From Bolinopsis microptera (Eukaryota; Ctenophora; Tentaculata; Lobata; Bolinopsidae): a stretch of 64,000 nt of DNA. This document shows positions 42,269-52,814 of this stretch, in pieces. Numbering within the stretch: the first letter of the stretch is position 1; each line of letters opens with the position of its first letter. A model generated the notes under the pieces. It was given only the letters and a program-made list of their open reading frames with translations, did not search any database and was not told the DNA's origin. A program made the position numbers and the translations under genes. The DNA is taken from assembly GCF_026151205.1 (NCBI RefSeq), contig NC_087078.1, positions 3,066,175 to 3,130,174 of the forward strand. The letters are read 5' to 3'.

Positions 42269-43722
42269 CTTGTTAACTTTAAGAAAGACATGCAACATAA
42301 AGAAAAGAAGAGATGAGGACACAGAATTTGAGGAGCTCCTCTCTTTTTACTTTACTTCAAATAACTCTTATATGTAAAAGGAGTCTGATCAAAGAAAAAA
42401 CGTCCGATTTGTGTAAGACATTAAGAATATTTTATGGGTGCTCTCTGGACTTCTAATTTTTATGCTGCAGTCGGCTTGGCCGAATGTTTGGGAAATATTT
42501 GATTGAGAAATCATTGACATGCAATTTACTGTTAATCGTAGTACATACATAGTGTCATTTACAGCTGAGCATAAGGATTAAATTTAAATTATCTAACCTT
42601 TTGGGTGTTGTATAAAGATAACATTAATGTATTATTATTATTGTAAAGTACACTCTATTATATGATTGTTGGTCGGTGGCTCTAACTCAATAACTAAGGG
42701 CTAAGGGAGAATGTTACGTCCACCTACTTGGCTGAGGTCTAATGGGATCCCTCTGATCCATTGATCAAGCTTATAACTGAACATATATTCTGGATTAAGT
42801 TCAGTTTTTTGGATTCAGTCTTGTATTATTATGGACTGCGACATCCCGAGGGTTGTCTACCATCGAGTCCAAATTATTGAGAAGATGTCACACAGAATAC
42901 ATCCTACTGTACTGGGAGATTTTTCGTGCAAAATGAAATTAAAGCACTTCTCCCATCAGTTGATTATATTATGGATGGAGTGTAACCCGTCGAAGCAGTG
43001 GGTTGGGAGTCCCCCTGCAATCATTCCATCCGTAAAATGTGTATTGCCATGAGTCGCTACTGCAAGCGAGAGGGCTCTGGTTAGAGCAAATATTTGCATA
43101 CAACATAAAAACTACAATAACAAATAAACTATTAACAAATCTAGGAGACCTAAAAGCTCGTTTTAGCTTTTGAGTGATGATGTTGAAGGATATGGCAATC
43201 AATTCATGTATAATTATATTTGAACTTTTTTTAAACATTTAAATGACAACACAACAAATTTTATAAATTGTAAACATCACACAATTTTAAATGTGTCATT
43301 TAGTAATTGTTTATCAATTTAAATTCAAGTTTATATAGTTGTTGAAACAAACTCCCTTCAGAGGTGAAGAACTGCTTACAGTTTTGAGTTTCAAAATTGG
43401 ATTGGAAAGTTTTAAAAAGAATATGATTTCTAAATGTATTGTAAATGACTTTCATTTTTGGAATGTTTTATAAATCTTTACTCCACTGGAAAGTATGAAT
43501 AAATTAAAATTTTTAATGTTGGGGAGTGTTATAAAGTTGTTGTACTCTATAAGTGTATATTCACCTACAAGCATAACTGCTTGGCGTGATGAGGTACATC
43601 TTTGATTGGTCGAAGGTCTTTCAACAACACAGCATCATCACTTTCATAGTAGTCCCCGGCTTATGACGGGTTCATAGCGGTATTAAACATGTTTTTCTGG
43701 GCCCAAACATTCTACGCTCCTA
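42269..43722. other. Gene-free stretch
   Basis: AT-rich, with no recognisable exon or repeat beyond short runs. The last about 130 bp (43590-43722) correspond to the 3' UTR of the minus-strand R2-like LINE, because GGGCCCAGAAAAACATGTT resembles the element at 18 kb. Confidence 0.45.
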
Positions 43723-45210
43723 CTATGCTATTACTGGTCTCTTGACTAACTCCCAATCATCTGTCCATATGGTATTGTTTCTGGACAAATAGATGGTATA
43801 CGATGCCCTCAGGCTGATCTCAGCGATCTTCATGCAGGCCTTCTTCTTCTCTTTGTTGTTTACGTTCAGGTGGTTCATAAAGGTTGGGAGGCTATAGTTG
43901 TAAATGCCTCGAGCTCCCACTTCTACTGTCTGGAGCTTGCAAGCCCATCCGTTGGCTTCTATCTCTTCTGTCAGCTGCTGATATCTCTTCATCTTTCGCT
44001 TCTCTTGATCAGCAAAGTTCTGCTCATTTCCACAAGTCAGCTCCATTAGATAAACCTTCTTTGCTTTATCTGAATAGATCACTACATCAGGTCTTAGTGG
44101 TGTAGCTGCAATGTGCTGCGGGAAGTTCCTCTGTCTCTCATCCTCATCAAATATTATCTTCCAGTCGTTGGCATCTGAAAAGAAATATCTTTGGGTCTTA
44201 TGATGAGTTGGGTCAGCTAAGGTAACCTTCTCGCGCTTATTGCCTGCCTTGTGAAAGACCGACGGTGCCCTCTTCGATTCCTTGGCGATGTCGGAATTAA
44301 ACTCTTCAATCTGTGATGAAACGGTCTTCATGATTTCACGTAGGACCTGATCATGGCGCCAGTTGAAACGTCCCTGTCTTAGTGCAACCTTGCAGAACGT
44401 CAGGATATGATTGAGTGTCCCTTGTTTGCTGCAGAGTTTACAGTTTCCTAAAACGGCTTTATTCCAAAGCTTTAGGTTGCTAGGTGTTGACGCAGTGTCA
44501 TGAATAGCATTGACATGAAACTTTAACAGTTCCGGACTAAGTTGATAGATCAAGTTATTCCACGTGGTGTCAAATGTCATTGTATTTTCCCATGTGAGAA
44601 AGAGGTTTTGCCGCTTTTTGTCAAAAAGTGAACAAATAAGTGTCTCTTCATCAAAGGTCCTCACCATGTTGGTTAGCAGTTTCCTCTCTGATGTGTCCTC
44701 ATATCTTGTCCCATACCCGAGGCCAGTTGTACCAACTGCAGGTTTTCCAACTAACTCTTGGAAGTAAAGTTGGCGCTGACGGTCTTTCAGCTCTTTGGGA
44801 TAAGACCACATCTTCTGTGTGTCTGCAATAGCCTTATGGTTAGAGTACACTTTTTTGATGTAGGGGTCACTTGAGTTACAAAGTTGGTGTCCCTTAATAA
44901 GTTGGATGACTTTGTACTCAGTGCAGATGTTTTTCAGCTGCAATCCTTTCTGGTCTCTACTCCTGTAGAGGACGGTGGTGGTACAAGGATGCGCAATCCC
45001 TAGCCACTTCTTAAGGTATCTGTTACACAGTGCCTCAAGCTCTCTCACAAATGTGATGGGTAGGTTATAAACAGTAAACCCCCATGACATCTTACTAATG
45101 ATGAGGTGGTTATACACCCACGCCTTCATTGGACCGGTGATTTCATCATTAGACGTTGTTTCCAAAAGGTCCTCTAACTTCTTCTTGATCATGGACCGAA
45201 TTTTATTCAT
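43723..45210 (-). CDS. R2-superclade LINE protein: RT C-terminal half and restriction-like endonuclease, open frame
   Basis: An uninterrupted 495-residue frame from an ATG. There is no RT active site. It begins in the thumb region (MKAWVYNHLIISKMSWGFTVYNLP), then FLTWENTMTF, the knuckle CKLCSKQGTLNHILTFC, WRHDQVL, and the nuclease LRPDVVIYSDKAKKVYLMELTCG (PD...E) with VEVGARGIYNYS. It aligns throughout with the fragment at 16415-17969 but is clearly a different lineage. It is either a 5'-truncated insertion that happens to begin near a Met, or a retained endonuclease ORF. The minus strand from 45210 upward shows no RT core. Confidence 0.85.
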   Translation of the reverse strand: MNKIRSMIKKKLEDLLETTSNDEITGPMKAWVYNHLIISKMSWGFTVYNLPITFVRELEALCNRYLKKWLGIAHPCTTTVLYRSRDQKGLQLKNICTEYKVIQLIKGHQLCNSSDPYIKKVYSNHKAIADTQKMWSYPKELKDRQRQLYFQELVGKPAVGTTGLGYGTRYEDTSERKLLTNMVRTFDEETLICSLFDKKRQNLFLTWENTMTFDTTWNNLIYQLSPELLKFHVNAIHDTASTPSNLKLWNKAVLGNCKLCSKQGTLNHILTFCKVALRQGRFNWRHDQVLREIMKTVSSQIEEFNSDIAKESKRAPSVFHKAGNKREKVTLADPTHHKTQRYFFSDANDWKIIFDEDERQRNFPQHIAATPLRPDVVIYSDKAKKVYLMELTCGNEQNFADQEKRKMKRYQQLTEEIEANGWACKLQTVEVGARGIYNYSLPTFMNHLNVNNKEKKKACMKIAEISLRASYTIYLSRNNTIWTDDWELVKRPVIA

Positions 45211-46839
45211 GATTAATATTTGATAAATTATTACGTTTAAATTTGATGGAGAAATAGTTATTTTTTATGTAGTGCGATGATACTTTGTAAATATTAGTGA
45301 TGATATTACGTCATAATTTTTACTTTACTTTACTTTACTTTAATGATTTTTCATTTTGAAGGATAAGAAAACGTAATTAAATTGTGATGTACAGCAAAAG
45401 CAGCTCAAATATCGTTTTACAAGCCTGTCACGTGTGCGCGTCTCAGAAAATGCTTATTTGCTCACAACTTGTCGAGAAATGATTTTTATGTTATATATGT
45501 TGACCGACGACTTAACGATTGTGAGTTATGACGGACTTAACTGTATGGGTCAACTACTAAAACTGCATTGTATACTATCTTAATCATTATACTGGACATG
45601 AGATGACGAAGTATCTTGAGCAGCACTTTATACCTCCACTTAGAACTTGATTAGTCACGAACAATAGAATCATTATAAATCAATACAACAAAACATCTTG
45701 ATCAATAAATGCCTAGCAGCACCAGACAGCAGCCGTGTACCTTTTTCGACTCCACGGAGTCCCTGATGGACTTTTGTTTACTTTTGTTAATAATTTGACC
45801 GCAACCTTTCTTTCTCGAAACACAAATCCTACTGTACTTCATTACAGTATTAAGATAATATAAAGCAAATCATGTGAATATATGACTACGAAATAGATCT
45901 ATAGATTTGTCCATAATATTTAATACCGTATTGATGGTTTTGAATTTTGTATATTGAATTTTAATGTGAAGCGTTTACTCTTCCCCCTCGGCAATTAATT
46001 AGAAAGTTAGATTAATGACAATAATTGCCAAATGACGTAGTAGATATAGATGTTCAATGTTGTAGAGTGATTTCAAGAGTAGTGGTCCACAGGGGTCCGA
46101 AAAAGCCGTACAGGCACTTGGGTCCTTATCCTTGTCACTAGTCCCAATTGGATTCACTTTACACAAAACATGAACGTTTACAATTTAGACGTACACATTG
46201 GCACGATATTTATTAGAAAGCAAACAGTATAAAATAATACGTGCGTGCGCGGCTTGAGCCGCGCCGCATAACAATTTATGCGTTTAGGGGCTGGAGTAGC
46301 GTGTTTACAGATTAATGAATTTTGCATTGTAAATATTTAAAGTTGACGATATATTATGATTTAATAGTAAATTTTTCAAAGCTGGCTTTGGACTTAGGTA
46401 AAATAATAACGTATTTATTTAAAAGAAAAAACCACGGATAGTTGTAAATTTACATAGTCGTATAACTATAATCAAGTTAATCCTGTTTTCAAGAATGCGC
46501 GGCTTTGGCGGCCAGTTATTGACTTGTACATAAAATTGAATTTTAAATAGAAATGTGAATGTATTAAAATTTAAAACTTTCAAAACGGAGGCTTATAAAT
46601 ATTATTATACTATGATTGTAAAATAAAGGATAAAATTTTAAATTTGTTTCACTAAAATTTGTTTCACTATACTATGTATGTAATAGGTCTGATTCGAAAT
46701 TAGCGTACAAAATACAATGATATAGTTTACGTTTACAATCCCACCGCTTACTCATAAAACAAAAACGTATAAGCATGTAGGAAAACGTTGTCATACGTTG
46801 TATGACCCGCCACACACGACACAGGAGGAGCAAAGTGCA
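45211..46839. other. Gene-free stretch
   Basis: Includes a (TTTAC)n microsatellite at about 45317-45343 and a GC-rich patch CGTGCGTGCGCGGCTTGAGC near 46240. No coding frame seen on either strand. Confidence 0.45.
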
Positions 46840-47105
46840 AAGAAACTGTCACTAACTGCTACAAACTGCCACAAACTGCCACAAACTGCCACTAACTGCC
46901 ACAAACTGCCACTAACTGTTACAAACTGCCACTAACTGCTACAAACTGCCACTAACTGCCACTGGCACTAACTGCCACTAACTGCTACAATCGCGCCCAC
47001 GCACTGCGCGCGCAGTTTGCAGCAGTTAGTGGCAGTTTGTAGCAGTTAGTGGCAGTTTGTAGCAGTTAGTGGCAGTTTGTGGCAGTTAGTGGCAGTTTTC
47101 TGCAG
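46840..47105. repeat. Palindromic minisatellite of CTGCCACTAA / TTAGTGGCAG units, copy 1
   Basis: About fourteen 10-11 bp units in one orientation (46845-46990), a CG-rich centre (ATCGCGCCCACGCACTGCGC), then seven or so units in the opposite orientation (47022-47098). The flank CAGGAGGAGCAAAGTGCAAA is shared, inverted, with the copy at 58155-58400. Confidence 0.85.
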
Positions 47106-47619
47106 TTGCGCCGAGCCTTTTAGCAATTTGTCTTTGGCGCCTTACAGTTACATGCCACATGACTTATTGACATTGTATAATTGGTCTAAAAACAATTTTG
47201 TATTATTAGAAAAATATATGAATTTGGGACAAAATAATTTACTATCGAAGGAAACAAATATTAACTTTTTGACAAGAAAAGCGATTACCAACTAGTACTA
47301 CAGTTACACAAACACTGCATGGCAATACGATTACAAATTGTTTAAATGTTAAATCCGGGTATCGCTATTAGTATTGTGCTATTGTGCCAAAATTACAATA
47401 TTATATGGTCAATCGTAATCATTTGCAATTTGGAAGACTCCTCTGCTGATATGTAAACGACTCCTTATACTAACTTGATTGTAGCAAACCGCGTGATGTT
47501 TATTGATCATCAGTTCGATAGGACGGTAGTTATGAGAAAAGCTACAAAACTACAATTTCCATTACCAAAGTTTTAGAACTAAACGCTTGATTGAGGGTTC
47601 AGAACTTTATTTGAATAAC
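47106..47619. other. Spacer between palindromic minisatellite and inverted duplication 2
   Basis: AT-rich, no gene seen. Confidence 0.4.
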
Positions 47620-49377
47620 AGGGCCTCCCACGGATTGAACAGTTTTGTGCGGAGAAAGAAGTGAAGAGAGTACGAAGCCAAAGAGTTCTCCGACAATTAT
47701 TCCAGCCAGCCTCGCCGCAGCAACGCCAACAGCAAGCAGGGACTTATCCATGCAACATATATAACTATAAGTATATACAACGCTGACCCAGAATGGACAT
47801 GCCACGGTACCACTATAATATTTGCTTCGATTCTCCGTGATACTGATAGCACTAGCAGTAGCAGAATTTGCTGCTTGTAATTCCTGGGCGTTGCTGAACC
47901 TGTCATTCCGCCCTATCTGCTATAGACATATTTTTAATCGCCATAATATGTTCAATGTTAAATCAATGTGTTTAACTTAATAAATGCAAAAGCCTGAGCG
48001 AGGTTACCCAGGTAAATTAATCTTTGCAAGTTGAATTTGCGTTTCTGAAACTACTCTCTGCACTGGTAATTGTATTTAAAAGGGAACACAAAATGATGTA
48101 CGTGACCAAAATTATTCCCCGCGCGACGCGATAAGATTCTCTTTCGGCATTCAGTTTCAGTTAATTCTGGGTAATTCGCGCGTAAAATCATATTGGCACG
48201 TGTGCGTTCCATGTTCTCAGAATTAGGCAACGGTAAGTTTATAATCTTTAACTTTAACTGTTTGGAAACAGGTGTTGTTATTTTATGCTGGGAATCCCAA
48301 AAAGTGCTTGATCGGCCAGTTCATCATTGTGTCTCGCTAAATACTTGGCTAGTTTCATTATGCTTCGACTAATCATCACTGTTGGCTTGGGGATGGTATT
48401 CAACTGTTGAGGGCCTACTGTAACAGCCATTAATACGCTTATAGTTTTCAGACAGCTACTAACCGATATCCAATGGGTCTCAGCCATAGAACAATACAGG
48501 CTCAATTCGGTGGCTCGGAAAAGTATAATCTATAATATTGAAAGGTTCATGCGCAAATTTACCTAGTTTAGCCGTCATTGATTAGGTACAGACCGACGGA
48601 ATTGCTCATCAGCAGATCTTGCGCTTCCGCTGCTGTATCGGACGTCTGTGATCAAAGCAGTAAAGTCGACCTCCCATAAATTGACAACAGGATGTCCCCT
48701 GATTCTCCTAGGTTTCTGGATAGAAGTCGACTATTTATGCTCAATTCTCGAGCCGATAATAGTCTTGCTTAGATTTTCAGACAATAGTCTTAAGATTCCT
48801 GTTGGTTTCATCGGTGTAATTTATTACAAATATTATCTGTTCACCTTAAAGTTAGCAAATTTTGCTTTTCGCAATTGAAACTATAAAAGCGATATGATTA
48901 GTCTTGCCAACAAAAGGTGGCTCGAGCTCCATTCCCCCCTACATAAACATTCAGTAGGGTTTTGTGTTCACCCGGCTTATATATCAGGGATATGATAAAC
49001 ACACGAATCAGGATCTCTGGAAGGAGTTTCTAGATGTCATGGACACGTGGTGTGACGGCGCAACAAAGAAGAAGATACTTTAATTTCGCAGTACACGTTC
49101 TACCGAGAGAAAAGAGGCTTATTCTCTACTGACGCTGCCTCAAGTTTTAGCCAAGATTCTGACGGTCCAGTCTCTTGGTGGAGCAACTTCGGTTGAGAGG
49201 TACCCGAACTACAGAGTTTTTCAATGAAAGCGCTGTCGCAATCGACATCAGCCTCACCCTGTGAGACGAATTGGAGCTTGTACGACTGGGTGATAAACAA
49301 AAAAAGAAACCGCCTCACAGTTAACAAGCAGCGAGACCTTATTAATATTATTATTTATGTTATTATATTTATGTTAT

Positions 49378-49560
49378 TTTACCAAAACCCATAATCATGG
49401 GTAGAGTGGACCGCTGCCAGTGTCTCTCTTTCCCAAACAAAAGGAAATGATATTAATTTGATTGACCGTTCTCAAATGCAAAATGATACCGAGAATGAAA
49501 TCGGTCGCTCGCTTTTCCCATTCATTCACGGCTTACGAATTGTATAAATAAGTTTCGATT
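49378..49560 (-). repeat. Dispersed foldback-family copy
   Basis: Same family as 22258-22520: ATCATGGGTAGAGTGGACCG, AAATCGGTCGCTCGC and CACGGCTTACGAATTGTA blocks. Absent from the right arm. Confidence 0.7.
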
Positions 49561-50092
49561 GATTACATCAATCAGATGCTGTAAAAAATCTCTTTGGGTT
49601 GCGTTCGGGTCGATACCTAGTATTTCGGGGTAAGGCATAGATGCGGAGTTCGTTGATTTTTGGCGTAGAGTTCGTGGAGTTCGTTCAAAATTTGGAGTTC
49701 GTTAGAGTTCGTTGGAGTTCGTTAGTCAATTTTTCAAAAAAAAACATGGAAAATGTTTTTTAAAAAAAGTAATCAGCTCAGGATTTCTCGCATGATCTCA
49801 GATATTTATTGGGGTAAAAATAAAGAATAAAACTATAATATTTTTGTATAAATAAATAAATAACGAGCAATACAGAATGTTAAATTTTACTAACTTTCAG
49901 CAGACATAACATCGGAAATATACTTCAACAGACTTGTTGAAGCATGTTTATGGGAACAGCGAACTTCCTGTTTTGACTTACAATAACGTAGATTTCCATG
50001 AACAGTCCTTGTACTGTGAAATGTACAGTGTACACGCGACGCGTGGTAGAAGTTTCGAGTACCAATATATTTAGTTGTTTTACAATCGTATT

Positions 50093-50531
50093 TTTTTTTT
50101 TTTTTTTTTTTTAAGAGAGGCTGGGCCAAGATAGCCCACGAGAGGATAGCATTGAGATGCTCTGCCTACCTCTGGGTTGTGGCAACCTTGGGGAAGGTTG
50201 CCGGTGAAATCAGAGTGATTGGTGGAGGATGGTGTAAGATGATATATGAGTCAAAATGATACGCTTAAATGCCAGCTGGGTTTGGAAAAGTAAAACGAGA
50301 CGAGACAGCATATGAGCTAATACTTTAAGTCACCCCGGTCTGATCCAGCTCTTCCGGCACAATTAAGCGTTTGGTGCGGTTTGCGAAATTGACAATTGTG
50401 GTGATGTGTTGGTTGTCGAATATGTCATTGACAGAGAGGTAGTAGTCCTGGAAATATTGACCTCTAATTTGGGCAATAGCTGGACACTGTCCAAGGAAGT
50501 GTGAGACAGTTTCCTCTCCATCGCCGCACAT
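50093..50531 (-). pseudogene. 3' end of an RNase H-bearing LINE, truncated
   Basis: Codes on the minus strand for the last about 68 residues (CGDGEETVSHFLGQC knuckle to PEELDQTGVT), identical or nearly so to 54258-54465 in the other arm, and ends in the poly-A (T-run at 50093-50112). The RNase H part is missing: 50535-50725 holds other sequence. Confidence 0.8.
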
Positions 50532-51741
50532 AGAAGCTTATGGCAGCCTCACTCTTGAAACTATCGCTTTCAGGAAGGGAACTATCAAAAATCATACCAC
50601 TATCAACAAACAATTCATGGCAGACCTCATTATCCCACCTAGAGCAACGAGAGACCTAACAACACCAACCATGATGCTGGGACGGCACTTCACCGTCACA
50701 ACTCCTGGAGCCGATACCATAGGGCCTGTCGTGATATCATGGATCGCTTAGGTTCCACCAGGATCTGGTAGTCCTCATAATTCTGCGGCCTCTATGTGTC
50801 GTCATCTCGCACAACTCCGAAAAACCGTTGTGAGTTTGGCATGTGAAAATTTGCAGCCTTCCAGACATCGATTGGGTTAACGAGTTGCCGTACGTCACCT
50901 CAAGATCGGGTGACAGGGGGCTGAACAGGCCAGAACCCAATTGATTGGGTCTGAGGTCACGTGATTATGAGCCTGAGGTCACGTGACTATGACGTCATCA
51001 GAGCTCGTTCTCCGTTTCCCGCTCTTTGGACCAGGTGAGCTTGCATGCTTGTGAAAGTGGGTGTAAGTACAGCTGTACTGTAGTTACATCCAATTACCCC
51101 TAATAGAACGAAGATTTATTTTCTGACAGAAAGCTAGAAATTTACCAAAATATCGACTTTGTTCAAAATTTATTTTGATGACCACTCCTGACCTAAAATT
51201 GCACGAGAAATCGATTAAACTTGGTTTCAGAACTCAACAATGCTTCCTTATGCCTTAAAATCCATTTTTATCGATACAATAAACATTTTGATCCTGTGGA
51301 TTAATTAGTAACAGGTAACAAATGCACAGAAAAAACCATCGCACTTACATTGCATTCTTAACGGGTCTATTTCGAGTGACCAATAATCGTCGTGATGATA
51401 TTTATACGTCATGCGTTCCTGATCATCATCAGCAATCAAGAGACAGGAGCGGCGATTGCTTTAAATCAACGGTTTACGTTAATTTTGTGAATTCGACCCC
51501 TGTTTTAACGGTTATTACACTTTGTAATTGAATGTATTGATGATAGCTTTACAAATAAGAGGACCAGTAAATAAAATTGCCACAAGTGTTTCTCTCACTC
51601 ACTTTCGATAAGACACAATGAAAATTCTTACTTAACCATGAGATTCGGAATTTTTCAACCGTTGAAGAATATCGGAATTTTATAAAATGTAAGTTCAATT
51701 TTTACAAAAAATCAACGAATCGTATGAAATTCCATCAGCAG

Positions 51742-52814
51742 TTAGTTCTTCTGCTTTTTCGTTTCCTGTCTGTGCTCTGCGACAGCAATTTGTTGCCCAG
51801 ACTTCCTATCCTCCCCTACCACTTTCTTACCACAGGTTGACATAAGAGCCACTTGCCTCTCAACGGCTTGATTGTTGTTGACAAATGCCGTTTTGAGAGG
51901 CATTCTTATATAGGAGATGATAGCGGCTCTCGTCAGACCACGTAGCAAGGGAGGTAGGGTTACCCGAGCATACTCCTTCTTTGCTGAGGATAATTGTGTT
52001 ATTTTGTATTTAAATCATGTACTGAGACTGAAGCAACTATAACTTAACTCGAACACATTAGTACGAGTATAATATGTTGAATAAATGATTGATTAAGCTC
52101 GTTAACATATGATATAAATTATGCAAAAAAGGTATCTTTGAAAATAATTATTATTACCAACTCCCGTTTTAAACCACCATCCACAAGAATCCTCCTTATA
52201 GATGGGGAGCTCGGTGAACTTCCTTGCGGTCATGTTCAAATCTGGCTTGTAAAAAACCCTCACACGTCGGGAGGGTGGCACCTTCTCCTCCCAGTCAAGG
52301 ATTTTCAGACAATCGGCCACACCCTCCCTCCGCACATCTTGTTCATCATCGGCTGAAATTCATCATTCAATCAAATTTAAAAGATTTCGAATAATATGAA
52401 TAATATGCTTATTGTTCTAAATTTCATAGCTGCACGATTCTCAAATACATAAACTGATAAAGTGCTACGTAGGACACAAAATGGAAATCTGATGTATATA
52501 ATTATACAATATTATATATGTTTTTGTATATTATCATATATAAGTTTCATGAATATTTTAAAGAGTACCGGTGTTTTTTATAAAACACCATTTAAAGGCT
52601 GTACTATGGTGTTAAATAAATACCTAGTTTAGCCAGAATGACCGATTCAGGGTGCCCGAAATAGCTGTTATGACTGATCCGGGCATAAACAACTTCACGC
52701 TCCTTCCGGGTCAGTTGTATCTCGGTGGCGTATTGCAGGTGTTTGAACAGGTGCACAGCACCATGCTCCAAACCAGGTTGATTTAAAGCAATCGCCGCTC
52801 CTGTCTCTTGATTG
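51742..52814 (-). CDS. Three-exon gene fragment of unknown function in the spacer of inverted duplication 2
   Basis: Exons 52814-52624, 52352-52158 and 51983-51742, with TTTCAG/CCTCAG acceptors and GTATTT/GTAATA donors; both internal introns are phase 1. The joined reading is open to a stop at 51742-51744 and gives about 209 residues. It includes LFKHLQYATEIQLTRKERE, GWWFKTG and NNNQAVERQVALMSTCGKKV, and a Lys/Gln-rich end. The first acceptor is tentative and lies inside the right arm, so 5' exons should be further up the minus strand. QAVER followed by a charged tail recalls an uncharacterised invertebrate family, but I cannot name it. Confidence 0.55.

Larger units (their letters stand above)
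47620..51469 (-). repeat. Inverted duplication 2, left arm
   Basis: Reverse complement of about 52784-56945. Matches include GGGCCTCCCACGGATT at the outer edge, GCACGTGTGCGTTCCATGTT near 48200, the CGAACTCC-repeat region near 49680, and a nearly perfect run from 50730 to 51469. About 48600-49640 (with the dispersed repeat at 49378-49560) and 50535-50725 have no counterpart in the right arm. Open frames here are repeat shadows. Confidence 0.85.

Noticed and set aside
46840-47105. Regular short repeats that could suggest a CRISPR array
   Set aside because: Units are contiguous without spacers, occur in both orientations and lie in a eukaryotic genome. The same applies to the 14-bp, 27-bp and 91-bp arrays.
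47599-47805. Hydrophobic frame resembling a tetraspanin-like last transmembrane segment
   Set aside because: The right-arm copy has a stop in the corresponding place upstream, and no other tetraspanin exon is present.
48211-48232. Tiny first exon (ATG, 22 bp, then GTAAGT), conserved in both arms of inverted duplication 2
   Set aside because: Sequence and donor are present in both copies, but the phase does not match the only nearby candidate gene and there is no partner exon.
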